From: Paroedura picta
Lineage: Eukaryota; Chordata; Lepidosauria; Squamata; Gekkonidae
Assembly: GCF_049243985.1 (NCBI RefSeq)
Contig: NC_135374.1
Location: 57,967,934 to 58,031,933, forward strand
Direction: 5' to 3'
Length of the DNA stretch: 64,000 nucleotides
In this document: piece by piece, positions 23,459-33,611 of the stretch
Numbering within the stretch: position 1 is the stretch's first letter
Layout: every line of letters starts with the position of its first letter
Program-made: the position numbers and the translations under genes
Notes under the pieces: model-generated
The model's database searches: none
Seen by the model: only the letters and a program-made list of their open reading frames with translations
What the model was told of the DNA's origin: nothing

Positions 23459-24452
23459 GTAAGTGCCAAGCGCGGCGCTCCCCGAGGGCCGAAAGGGCTC
23501 CGGCTGCTCCGGCGCGGCCTCCGGCGTCAGCAGGACGGCCGCGCTTCACCCGCCGGGCTCAACAGGGGCAGAGCGAGGCGCTCCTCCGAGCCGCCGCTCA
23601 CTTCAGCGCCTGCGAAAGTTTCTCCAAGGAGCTTCCGAGGGGGCGGGGCGGGATGGCTCCCAAACGGCCCATCGCTGTCCTCCGACAAAAGCGGCCTCGG
23701 GTGACCGGACCCCTCCGCCCCGCCCCCCCCCCCCACTTGGCTTGCCAGGCGAGGAGCACTCGGGGCCCGGGGGCCGCTTAACCGGCTGGTCGAGGGGGGG
23801 CGGATCCTTCGGAGTTCAGCGCCGGGCAAGAAACAGCCCCCCCCACCACACCCACAGCTTCGCACTGAGCCCTGTTGCTGACTGCGCCGCACATCCAGGG
23901 TAGTTTTGCTGGAGGCGGAGAGCAGGACTTGGCGGGGGGGGGGAGGGGGACGAGGCACTCCTGATTCGGAAGACGCCCTGTGCCTGTTGGCTGTCATCCA
24001 GCCGCACGTCCTTTGGAAGCGCTGTTGCGGGGGTCCTCTGCAGGCTTCTTCTCAGGAAAGCTGGGCTGGCCGGAAGCGGCCCTCCTGGCTGCATTGCCAA
24101 GCCTTTCTTTGGGATACTCGTCGTCCAAAGGGCTTGAGCCAAAGTACTGCGGGTGGGACGGCGCGGACCTACGAGAGGGCAGGGGGTCGCTCTCCAACGG
24201 GAAGGAGTGCTGCTCGCTTGGGTGGGATTGTGTGCCCTCACGTGAGCCTCCCCCCAGCAGGATGTCCTGCATGGGGTCCTCCAGACTACGATCCTGTAAA
24301 TGGTTGGGGGGTCGGGTTGAGGCCGCAGGAGTCCCTTCGCCCTTCCACTCGGCCATCGGGGCCGGGGTGCATTTGCGCCTTCCCCGTTCAGACGGTGCAA
24401 CATTGCCCTTGTCTGACACGGCCTGCCTGTGTCCTCTCGCTCCCCTCCGCAG
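23459..24452 (+). other. OLIG2: OLIG2 5'UTR intron (predicted)
   Basis: The donor is GTAAGT at 23459. The acceptor AG is at 24451-24452 after the pyrimidine-rich run CTCTCGCTCCCCTCCGC, with a CTGAC branch-point candidate at 24413-24417. The length is 994 bp. The coding frame happens to stay open upstream through the 3' half of the intron, but that part is not protein-like. Confidence 0.7.
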
Positions 24453-24456
24453 GGCC

Positions 24457-25365
24457 ATGGACTCGGATGCGAGCCTGGTGTCAAGCCGCCCTTCGTCCCC
24501 GGAGCCCGACGAGCTCTTCGTGTCAACAGCGCGGAGCAAGAGCGCGGGCAGCAGTGGCTTCTCGGCAGCGGGCAGCACCGTGTCCTCCTCGACGCCCAAT
24601 GACTCCCCGGCCGAGCTGAGCGCCGAGCTGCGCAGTGCCATGAGTGCCGCCGGGGTGGTGATGGTGGACAAGCTGGCCTTCAAGTCGCCCTCGTCGCTCT
24701 CGTCATCCTCGTCCTCGTCCTCCTCGTCTTCAGCAACGTGCAAGAAGGACAAGAAGCAGATGAGTGAGCCGGAGCTGCAGCAACTGCGGCTGAAGATCAA
24801 CAGCCGCGAGCGCAAGCGGATGCATGACCTGAACATTGCCATGGACGGCCTGCGGGAGGTGATGCCCTATGCACATGGGCCCTCGGTGCGCAAGCTCTCC
24901 AAGATCGCCACACTGCTGCTGGCACGCAACTACATTCTCATGCTCACCAACTCGCTGGAGGAGATGAAGCGCCTCCTTAGCGAGATCTACGGAGGACACC
25001 ACGCCACCGGCTTCCACCCGCCGGCCGCAGCTTGCCCCGGAGGCCTGGTTGGCCATGCTGGGCCGCTGCCTGCCCATTCGGTCGCCCATGCCGTGCACCA
25101 CCCTATCTTGCCCCCCACTGCTGTCTCCAGCGCCTCCCTGCCCAGCGCCGGTGCTCTGGCTGCAGTCAGCTCCATCCGGCCATCACATGGCCTGCTCAAG
25201 TCGCCCTCCGGCGCCACCGCCACCGCCCCCCTAGGCAGCAGCTTTCAACACTGGGGGGGGATGCCCTGCCCGTGCAGCATGTGCCAGGTGCCTGCCCCCT
25301 CACACCACCATGTTTCCGGCATGAACACTGCCAGCCTGCCCAGACTGACCAATGACGCCAAGTGA
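24457..25365 (+). CDS. OLIG2: Oligodendrocyte transcription factor 2 (OLIG2)
   Basis: This encodes a nuclear bHLH transcription factor that binds E-boxes, largely as a repressor, and specifies motor-neuron and oligodendrocyte progenitors. The product is 302 residues in one exon. The N-terminus [20 protein letters not shown] is the OLIG2 signature. A Ser-only run spans residues 82-92, then [18 protein letters not shown] leads into the bHLH: basic region about 111-121 (INSRERKR), helix 1 about 122-135, loop with HGPSVRK, helix 2 about 146-173 ([17 protein letters not shown]). The C-terminus keeps [15 protein letters not shown] (263-277) and ends RLTNDAK. The start is fixed by homology, a good Kozak context (gccATGG) and a splice acceptor 4 bp upstream. 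It is shorter than the human protein (about 323 residues from memory), mainly because the Ala- and Gly-runs in the C-terminal half are absent. Confidence 0.98.
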   Translation: MDSDASLVSSRPSSPEPDELFVSTARSKSAGSSGFSAAGSTVSSSTPNDSPAELSAELRSAMSAAGVVMVDKLAFKSPSSLSSSSSSSSSSSATCKKDKKQMSEPELQQLRLKINSRERKRMHDLNIAMDGLREVMPYAHGPSVRKLSKIATLLLARNYILMLTNSLEEMKRLLSEIYGGHHATGFHPPAAACPGGLVGHAGPLPAHSVAHAVHHPILPPTAVSSASLPSAGALAAVSSIRPSHGLLKSPSGATATAPLGSSFQHWGGMPCPCSMCQVPAPSHHHVSGMNTASLPRLTNDAK

Positions 25366-26710
25366 AGGGCCCGCAGAAGGGCCAGACCAAGGGGCTGGAT
25401 AGGGCAGACCAAGGGGAAGGAGCAGCTCCAAGCAGCGCAAGGGAAGAATCTGCTGGCAGCAGCTCCGCCTAAACAGCCTGGGAACTCACAGAGCCCTCCA
25501 GGCAAGGAGGTGCAGAAGCCACCATGGCCCATTTCCTGGCCAACTTTTCCAGCCAAGGGGGGGGGGGGGAGGGAGCCCTTCTATCTCCAGCCACTCCAAG
25601 CTCTTTCTCAGTTGTGTGTAAACCCGCCTTGCACTGTTTTTGTTCATAGAAGATGCAGATAGCGGTTAGGCACAAGTACATCCAAACCAGAGAATCTCCA
25701 GCTGCCCAGCAGTTTGCCAATTCTTTTTGAGACATGCCTAGAGCTTTTGAAGATTTCTTTTTCATTTTCCCTTAACTAATATTTTGTGGCTGCTCCTTTC
25801 TCCACACACACACCCTGCCTGAGTTCTCCTAATGTCGCAAATAGGACCCTGCTGTCCATCTTAAAAGCCACTCCAAATATTATTGGGGGACGGGGGTCTC
25901 TAGAGGTGTTTCTCTGTTATCGATGGGCGCTGGGCGTTCGGTGGTTAAAAATTATTTCAGAAGTGTTTACTTCGGCCAATCCTAAACATATTTATCTAGC
26001 AGTAGACTGTTTCAGCCGCCATCCCAGCAGCAGCCTTCTTGCGTTCTCCTTAGGAGTGCTGACATGCACCACGTTTTAAAGTGGCATTAGTTTGATCATG
26101 ATAAGGTGCTGCCAGGCCCCTTTGCACGTTGACTCTGAAATGTATCTTGCAGAATACGACCAGACTGTGTGTTTCGAACTGCAGCCTGAGAGGTAGGAGA
26201 GAATGGGACTTAAAGGTGTCTGATCTGAGTCGGATCGTGCCCAAAGTTTGGGGAACTGCAGTGCTGAATTCGCCGCACATCACTTCAGTCGGACCTGTTT
26301 GATCTGCAGTCGATGGGGTGGCCATTGTGAAAGGGACTTTGTGTTTTTGGAGTTGGGGAGGGCTTCGGTGTTGTAATACACGCCCTGATCTGATGCAAAT
26401 AAGTTCCCTTTGAGCTTTCTGTTGTTCTTCACAACCTTTAACGGGTTAAAGACCTGTCCTTTCATGGTGTATAACACTTTCCTTCCCTGCCTGAATTTAA
26501 CACCTGTCCAAAAAATTCACCCAGTCGATAGAAGACCCCGACACTGCTTGTGCGGTGAATAATTCGGAGGCGGCTGATGGCACAGACAGCCCCCTCCCAC
26601 TTGTTACCGAATAACGGCTCTTTCTTTCTCTCTCACCTTCAAGAGATTTTTTTTAATTACTTGTTTATTTTTATATAAAACAAATAAATGAAAAAGTTGC
26701 TAAATAATAT
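25366..26710 (+). other. OLIG2: OLIG2 3'UTR with polyadenylation signal
   Basis: Sequence after the stop has no further reading frame of note and becomes AT-rich toward the end. The first canonical signal, AATAAA, is at 26683-26688, followed by a T/G-rich stretch (TTTATTGTTTGGTTG), so cleavage is expected near 26705-26710. The resulting 3'UTR of about 1.3 kb is what I recall for mammalian OLIG2. Confidence 0.65.
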
Positions 26711-29700
26711 TTATTGTTTGGTTGCAAAAAAAAGTGATTCCACATTTTTAAATAAACAGCAGCAAAAAGTCCGTGGCAGCGTCCGTGTGAGTCTTTTGTG
26801 TCCTGTGTCCTCCGGCAAGAAGGGCAGGGGCGCTGGCTTCCAGGCGCCAGGGAGGGCGGCCCAGCCTCCGCTCCGGCCAACGGCAAAGCGCTTTCCATCG
26901 GAATGTGCTGCCCAACCAACAAGCAGAGGAAGTATTCGATTCATCTGTCGCTACACGCACCCGCGCGCGCGCGCCCCTCACACCCTCGCCTCACTGCAGT
27001 CCCGCCAGCTGTGACCAGGGGGCCTAGAGCGGGTGGCTGGAAGACGCAGTCGGGCCGAGGGTCGTTGCGCTGCTTTGGGCTCCGGCGCGTCCTGGGCAGC
27101 CCTGCCTTGGGCCGTCGGGGCGCGTCAAGAGTGTCTGCTGGGAGGGGGGAGGCCGTCAAGAAAGGGCCGGGAGGAAGTGAAGGGGCAGGAGGGAAAGGGA
27201 GAGTTCAGCCATCCTCTGAAAAGCGGGGGCGGGGGGGGGCGTTTTCTTCTTCAAAAGCGAGCCAGAGCTGCACAATTCAGCGCTTGGGCCGACGTCTCCT
27301 GGAAGGTACTGTTGGGTCAGCGCTGAAAGCCCTGACCCTTCTGAGTCAGCCGTCAGGCTTTTCTTGTTCGGCTGCGGAAGGTCTGCTGGAGCCACAAGAA
27401 CCAGAGCGGCCAACACAGGCGGAGCCCACCGGCACCTTTCAGGCCGGCGGCCTTTTGGGCCGGGATCCGCTGTGGCGTGCGGACAGGCCACCTCAGCTCG
27501 CTCTCCGTCGCAGGCTGCAAAACTTCGTCCCCGTCGCCCAGCCGCCCGCCTTTAAGCCGAGTTGTCAGACAAGCGAGCTGTGCGAGATTTTCAGCACATT
27601 GTGAAGGAAGACGCCCGCGCAAACGATCTCTAAGGCTGTTGGCTTTCAGCCTCTTTGCTGGCCAGCAAGTCCCATGGACTCCCGAGCAATGATGTCTACA
27701 TGCCATTTGCTCCCATAGTAAGACAACCGCTTCGCCCGGGTGTAGCTTGCCGTGGGCGTTGCAAGGCGTACAACAGCCCTTTAAGGTTGCTCCCTCAGTA
27801 TGCCGCCCCACCCTCCCGAGGGTGTCCCGACGGCGCCTAAAGCGTTCGCGGGAAGGAGACTGATCTGGAAATCGCTCCCACAGCCTGCGGGCAGATGTCG
27901 AGGCAAGGGAGAAGCCGTGGCTGCGTGGCAGAGCATCCGCGTGGCAGGCGGGAGGTCCCGGGGGTCCGGGGACCCAGAACAGCTGTCGGCGGGACCCGGC
28001 TGGCCTTGATGGTCGGATTCGGTCTCTGGGTGCCTCATAGGGGCTCTCTTCGCGCCCTCCCCCACCGAAGGCTCCCCAGGGTCCCGCAGATGGCAACGTC
28101 TGAAGCGGAACCCGGCATTTCGACCTGGCCTGGTTGGTTTGTGCGCGGAAAGCATGCGCCTCGGAGAAGCACTTTAGAAAAATCCTTTCCACGGACAGGA
28201 CCACAGACCCACTCCGCGAAGCATAATTTCCAGAGGAAGCGCATTGGGGGAGAGGGCGGTTCTTTGGCTTGCTGTTGGAATCTCGAGTGGGTTTTACTCC
28301 GCTTCTCTTGCAAACCTCTGAAACTCAGAGCACGTCTGATGTGTCTCCAACCCCCCCCCCCCCCCCGCGTACACCGGAGAGAGTTTCCCACGTCCCCGGG
28401 AGGGCGTGCCCGCTACTGCGCTTGAAGGCCGGCACCTGTCATTCCAGAAATTAAATGCTGCAGATCCGGTTTCAATGTGTTCGTGTTTTGAGTTCTAATC
28501 CCGAGGGTTTAGCTAATAGAAACGCCCCTTCCAATCTGCGGGAATATGACTCCCCTCCTCGGCAGCAGCTTTACCGCTGCGGGAGATCAAAGGCTGGGCG
28601 CGGAGATCGCCGGAAAGAGCTGCCAGGCGGCCCCAGTCCCCGCAGGCTACAGCTGGATTGGGAGGCTGTCCTTTTCACCTGGGGGAGGCCGGCGGGCCAG
28701 TCTTTTGCCCCCTCGCTCTTCCGAAGCACTTCTATCCGAAGTAAGAGGGAAGCGCCCATCAAAAGAGGCCAGGATCGTTCTCTCTTTCGCCGGCAGCCCG
28801 AGTCATAGGGATTGTCCTCCTCTGCCTTGGCAAACCCGCATTGCGTATTAAGTTGCGCGCTTCCTCGCTTAAACTTGCAGCACAGTTCTATGGGAATAAG
28901 ATCAATAAGTAAGCAGGGCTGCAGCATTGGTCCTCGAATCAGAGTAGCAACAAGAGAGGGTCCCCTTTGCGCCTAACCCCCGCCCCGTCCCTGGCAAGGG
29001 GAAGCCGCTGAGGCCCACCGACCCTCTGATGGCCGCCACGTTGGGCTGCCTCTGAAGGCGAGCCCGAGGCCTGCCACGTGGGCTGCTCGGCCGGCCTCTG
29101 TGGCCTTCCGCCTTGCTTTCCCAGCGGGCGAGCGGGGGTGGGGTGGGGTGAGGGTCCAGCTATGGGTCGGGCGAGGCACAGGGACAGCACAAGGCCCACA
29201 CGAGCCCGAGTAGGGAGGCCGGCCCGACAGGAGGAGCCGAGGAGGGCCCCGATCCTACCCGCAGCCGAGGCGGAAGGCACTCCCAGCGGACCTCCGGCCA
29301 AGGGTCCAAAGCTGCGCTCCGATGGCTGCGGTGCTTCCCTTCGGCTCCCGGCGGCGGCGGCGGCTTTTGGCCTCTCCGCTGAGCCAGACCTCGGAGGCAG
29401 CTGCAAGCCACGCCGGGCGGCGAGAGAGTCCGGAGGAGCCGCCGCTGCACTTCCCGACCTGCGGGAACGACCCTGAGCGAGATCCCGAGCGAGACCGTAG
29501 CCAGAAAGCTTTTCCTGACCCGCATGGGCATGCACTCTTGATTTAGAGCTGCGCAAAAGCTCAGAGGGGGGGGGGGGGGGGCTCAGAAAGTACTTCTTTT
29601 GGAAGGTGGCCTCCAACTCAGCTGCCTGAGAAAGACAGGCTGGAGCAGCACCGAGCAGATTTTTCTTGGCCCGCAGCAAGCCTTCTGGTGTTGATTTTAT

Positions 29701-29863
29701 ACTTAATGAATTCCTCACAATATTTTGACCACTGAAGAAGACTCCTGGGGTCGAAATGCATTTGGTCCGTTCTGTTGGTTTATTTCATGTGCAATAAAAA
29801 TGTGTTATTTTTAAATTATGTCTGTTTTTAATATGATGAATTAGTGCACTTTATTTAATAAAT
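26711..29863. other. GC-rich downstream domain of OLIG2, no gene called
   Basis: After the poly(A) signal the sequence returns to high GC and CpG from about 26,780 to 29,550. Opposite-strand open frames such as 26798-27604 and 27353-28204 overlap each other and are compositional. I see no splice-supported coding structure. A C-run at 28352-28365 and G-run at 29567-29580 are homopolymers. Near 29731-29800 a phrase with 'gaagaagactcctggggtcgaaatgcatttgg' spirit (29733-29764) and an AATAAA at 29793 resembles the end of a dispersed repeat or an orphan transcript end. Confidence 0.5.
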
Positions 29864-29963
29864 ATTTATATTTATATTTATATTTATATTTATATTTATA
29901 TTTATATTTATATTTATATTTATATTTATATTTATATTTATATTTATATTTATATTTATATTT
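29864..29963 (+). repeat. (TTTATA)n microsatellite
   Basis: About 16 uninterrupted hexamer units of pure A/T, set between two GC-rich blocks. Confidence 0.95.
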
Positions 29964-30189
29964 GTAGCTCAGCCTAACTTTTCTGGTTAGGTTGGGTTTC
30001 ACTTTCTCGTTTTTGGTTTTTCATTGCTCTTGCCGAACAAGTAACCCCCCACCGGGGGGTGGGGGTGGCAAATACGTTACCGAGGATCCCTGCTAACGAG
30101 ATGTGACCTCCCCCACCCTAGCCTCCCTCCCCGGATATCGGGTATTTCCTCAAGGCTACTGCAGAGAATGGAAGAGGGCGAGGCGGCCG
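29964..30189. other. Short non-coding spacer
   Basis: No feature beyond a C/G foldback at about 30045-30066 (ACCCCCCACCGGGGGGTGGGGG). Confidence 0.4.
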
Positions 30190-30320
30190 GCCGAAGCCCG
30201 ATCCCCACCGATCTGGGACGCTAAGCAGGGCTGCTCCTGGGAGGGCAACGGCGCGGCACCTCTGGCCCTTCCTGGGGTCGCCCTAAGTCAATGGTGACTC
30301 GACGGCCCTTCACACGCGCT
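30190..30320 (+). mobile_element. 5S-rRNA-derived SINE with BovB-like tail
   Basis: The head 'gaagcccgatccccaccgat' followed by CTGGGACGCTAAGCAGGG matches the central 5S rRNA region (GCCCGATCTCGTCTGATCTCGGAAGCTAAGCAGGG). Downstream, 'ggggtcgccctaagtcaatgg' then GACTCGACGGC matches the BovB 3' end (GTCGCCATAAGTCGG...GACTTGACGGC). The 5S head plus BovB tail structure is that of lizard 5S SINEs. The copy is degraded. Confidence 0.65.
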
Positions 30321-31068
30321 CTGAATCGAATCCCCTCCGACTGTGAACTTGCGCAAAGCCGCATCCGCAGCCTTTGCATTCCGCTCCCATAGAGCTGGCT
30401 CTGAGAGAGGTGACACTGCAGGAGTCCTCGGAGCATGGACAGAGTGCCCTTATTCTTACAGCCGACTACCGGGAGGCAAAGGAACTTGGGGGTGGAGAGA
30501 CACCCAAGGCCAGGGGGACGTGTCGTCCGAAGCCCTCTGAAGAGGAGAGGGGCCTGGCCCGGAAACAAGCACCGTCTCCCCTTGAGAGAGGCTCCCTGCG
30601 TGGAAGTGGGGAGCTGAGGGTCTTGGCGGGAGGAGACCCCTCCTCCCAGGAAACGGCACATCCCACGTTCTGGTCCCCCCCCCCCCGTGGGTCGGGCGGA
30701 GGGGTTGTCTCTGCACTGCCATCCCGTTCATATCTGAGGGGCTCCCCTCCGAGTCTTCCTGACTTGCCCCGGCCAACCAGCCCTTCTGGAGCTTCCAGAC
30801 ACGGCCCAGCACGGGCTACTGGCGCCTTCGCAGCCTGTGTGCAGAACCCTTCTCCTCTGTGGGGTGCCTGGCCCATTGTCCGGCGGGGGGAGGCGGGGGA
30901 GACGCCGCAGCGCCCCCCAACCCAGCCCAGGAGGAGCAGGCGCGCAGGGTCGTCAAGAGAGGCTGGCGCCCAAGAGCCCCCAGAAGCTCAGGAAGACCTG
31001 CTTTCCTTTCACCGACCCTGACATTGCTTTTCCACGCAAAAGCCCTGACCTCATAGCCCCACCTCCCC
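30321..31068. other. GC-rich non-coding stretch
   Basis: Only mirrored open frames of biased composition are present. No gene or transposon end is visible. Confidence 0.45.
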
Positions 31069-31135
31069 AGATCTAAGCCGAGTCGGCCCTGCTTAGTATT
31101 TGGAAGGGAGACTCCAAGGAGCACGAGGGTTGGGA
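31069..31135 (+). repeat. 5S-rRNA-like fragment
   Basis: The sequence 'gtcggccctgcttagtattt' followed by GGAAGGGAGACTCCAAGGA matches the 3' half of 5S rRNA (GTCGGGCCTGGTTAGTACTTGGATGGGAGACCGCC). Part of the upstream 5S region is deleted. Probably another 5S-derived SINE remnant rather than a gene, because the promoter box region and the 3' end are damaged. Confidence 0.6.
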
Positions 31136-32158
31136 CGCCAGCCCTGGGCGTCTCTTGCCTGCTGGAGGATCTCCGCCAAAGACGTGCCACCCTGACGGTT
31201 TAGGGACTCCGAGAACCAAGTTCTGCCACCTGGCTGCGCAGAGGGCTCCCTGCCGCCGAAGGAGGGCCACCCCTCGAAGCCGCTCCCTCAGTGCGGGGGG
31301 TGATATCCAGCAGTCCGGGAGATGCTCCCTCCGGCCCCGAGCGAGTAAATCTGACGTCCGAAAGCGCCGGCGTTCAGGGCCGAGCCCGTCTGGCTCTCCC
31401 CCCCCCCCCAGGAAGGAAGCCGGCCGCCGCTCCAGGCAAACTTTCCCCACTGGAGCAGATGTGGCGTTTCTGCTGCTGCTGCTGCGCTGCTGTCTGTTCG
31501 GTGGCCCCCTCCCCAAGAAGCGGCGAACTTCGCCCGAGAAGCCGCCCCCTCGGTGCCAGGCGCCACGCCCAACCCCCCCCCCTCCAGGAGCCTGGAGCTC
31601 CCTGGCCAGTCTCGGAACCAGCGCGGGCGGTTTGGACCTGAATCTCAATCCGAAGGTTCTCTTCCTTTCTTTCCCTTCCGTCAGGTGCCGCATGGGCACG
31701 TTTGACTGGCCCCAGGCACCCACGGGGTGGGTGGGGGGAGCCCAGACTCCCGCGGCTGCCGAGAAAGGCCGAGGCAACAGGCCTCTTAGCCCCCCCCCCC
31801 AGGTCCGGCTCCTCTGAGTCAAGGCTGTCTTGGGAGCCTGGCAAAGCCCCCTCTTCCCTGTGACAGAGGCCGCCTGTGGTCTGCCTTGGCACCCCGACTC
31901 TCACCGTCCCTGTTGGCTGCGTCTGTGCGGCTCCTCCGATGGCAGCACTGACTGGCCTTTGCCGTGCTGCAGCTCCCATCCCAAGGCCCACCTGTCCAGA
32001 GCTGCCCCCCCCCCAGGCTTCTGCCATTGCCGCTCAGCGACTGCCTTGAGCCTTTACACCAGTCACGTTTTTCCAAGTGTGTCCCTGGCATTTCCCAATC
32101 TCCTTCCAATGAACCTTGCTGACTCAAGTGTTTCTCCTCCCCTTCTGACACCATAGCA
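31136..32158. other. GC-rich stretch, no gene called
   Basis: Opposite-strand frames at 31073-31822 and 31155-31817 are near-complete mirrors and compositional. The GC-rich domain ends near 32.1 kb. Confidence 0.45.
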
Positions 32159-32478
32159 GACCCACTATGCATGGAGTGGAAGGTCCGCATTCAGGGTGGA
32201 ATGGCGGTGGCTAAAATCACCAATTATGCACGCTGCAGGCGGCAACCGGGCGCAAAGTCAACGTATGCCGCCAAAAAAGCCGTGTTAGCAAGATGTGGAA
32301 GAAAGTGGAGCTTCCTGGGACCAGGGCACAACCAGAAGCAGCTCCAGAGTAGCCGCGTGCATAATTGGATACTCTGGGTTTTGCCGCCGTTGCTTTCTGT
32401 CCAGTGCATAAGCGGTTTGCTTCGCTTCTTCCTCCTCTACATTCTCCATGCCGCCGTTTCAGCAGCCGTAAAGGGATG
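32159..32478. mobile_element. Harbinger-like MITE, related to 46115-46447 (opposite orientation)
   Basis: It begins GACCCACTATGCATGG. The interior ('gaaggtccgcattcaggg', 'aagcttcctgggaccagggc' in decayed form at 32308-32330, 'ctctgggttttgccgccgtt') is the reverse complement of the element at 46115-46447. The far end has lost its clean terminal repeat, so the right boundary is approximate. Confidence 0.7.
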
Positions 32479-33120
32479 TGCCAGCTTCTCCTGTAGATCT
32501 CTTGCAGTTTGAAAAGTGTGAGGCACTGTAAGAGCTTTCCCTGTGGCTGCAAAGGCCAAATAACTCCATTTCAGAAAACAGAAATCTTTAAGCATATATG
32601 CAATCAATGAATGCAATGAGTAAAAACATGCATTTGGACAGTAAACGACCACAAGCATCTGAGTATGAGAGCATTTAAGCTCATTAAGCTGCTTCACTTT
32701 CAGTGTCCCTATTCACTATAATTAGACAAAAGTAAATGAGTTAGAGATGGCAGCCACTTATGTTTTTGATACTTTTTTCTTTTTCCTGAAAAAGAGAATT
32801 AAAAGTATAGTAGAAATATAGGAGGGGTACAGAAACGAAAAGAGGTTTAGACGTAATTATTCAGAATTTGCTTTACGCTACATCATATATTAAACAAACA
32901 AACATGCTGGGGATGTTGCAGCCAATGACTTTGAACTTTAGGCTCCATTTGCAAAAATGGTTCTATCCATATCATATGATCATATGAAAAATCACAAAGG
33001 GTGTTTCCACACATGTTAAATAATGCAGTTTCAATTCACTTCAGCGAATGTTTGCTAATGGATTTCGCCATTTCACACAATGAAATTCATTTGTAAAGTA
33101 GATTGAAAGTGTGTTATTTT
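32479..33120. other. AT-rich non-coding stretch
   Basis: No gene or identifiable element. Confidence 0.45.
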
Positions 33121-33345
33121 GTTGTTAATTGTTAGTTGCGAAGTCATGTCCAACCCATTACAACCCCATGGACAATGATCTTCCAGGCCTTCCTGTCCTC
33201 TACCATTCCCTGGAGTCCTTTTAAGTTTGCACCTATTGCTTCAGTGACTCCATCCAGCCACCTCATTCTCTGTCATCCCCTTCTTCTGTTGCCCTCAATC
33301 GCTCCCAGCATTAGGCTCTTCTCCAGGGAGCCCTTCCTTCTCTAT
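33121..33345 (-). mobile_element. BovB LINE 3' end, minus strand
   Basis: The plus strand reads 'gcgaagtcatgtccaaccc', 'caaccccatggacaatgatc', 'ccaggccttcctgtcctcta', 'ccattccctggagtcc', the antisense of the BovB open-frame end and 3'UTR. A second copy of the first 100 bp lies at 39838-39940. Confidence 0.75.
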
Positions 33346-33611
33346 GGACAGTGTGTTATTTCATGTCTGTGAAAGTTTGCAGTCTGGCCAATTGTCCTGT
33401 TGGTTCCAGGTGCTTTAATGTTCCAGCTTACTTTGAACATTGAATATGTCTCATTATTTGGACTTCAAATCTGTTTGACTCTGTATATGAGATGGGGACA
33501 CAAGAATTGTGTTCAGAGGGAAGGAATATTCTCACTGAAAAATGGGATTGATGCCTTTCTTTCTGCATAATAAGTGAGAAATGGCCTTATTTTGTGCTAC
33601 CCTACATTTGA
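33346..33611. other. Spacer with no feature seen
   Basis: AT-rich, non-coding, no recognisable element. Confidence 0.4.

Noticed and set aside
23980-24456. Upstream in-frame extension of OLIG2
   Set aside because: It lies in the predicted 5'UTR intron, its residues are not OLIG-like, and OLIG2 proteins start at MDSDASL.
27353-28204. 283-residue minus-strand frame downstream of OLIG2
   Set aside because: Overlaps a 268-residue plus-strand frame, both of biased composition and without motifs.
30190-31135. Functional 5S rRNA genes
   Set aside because: Matches are partial, with deletions and, in one case, a BovB-like tail. They fit SINE remnants better.
31073-31822. Paired 249- and 220-residue frames on opposite strands
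   Set aside because: Mirror-image compositional artefacts crossing a 5S-like SINE remnant.
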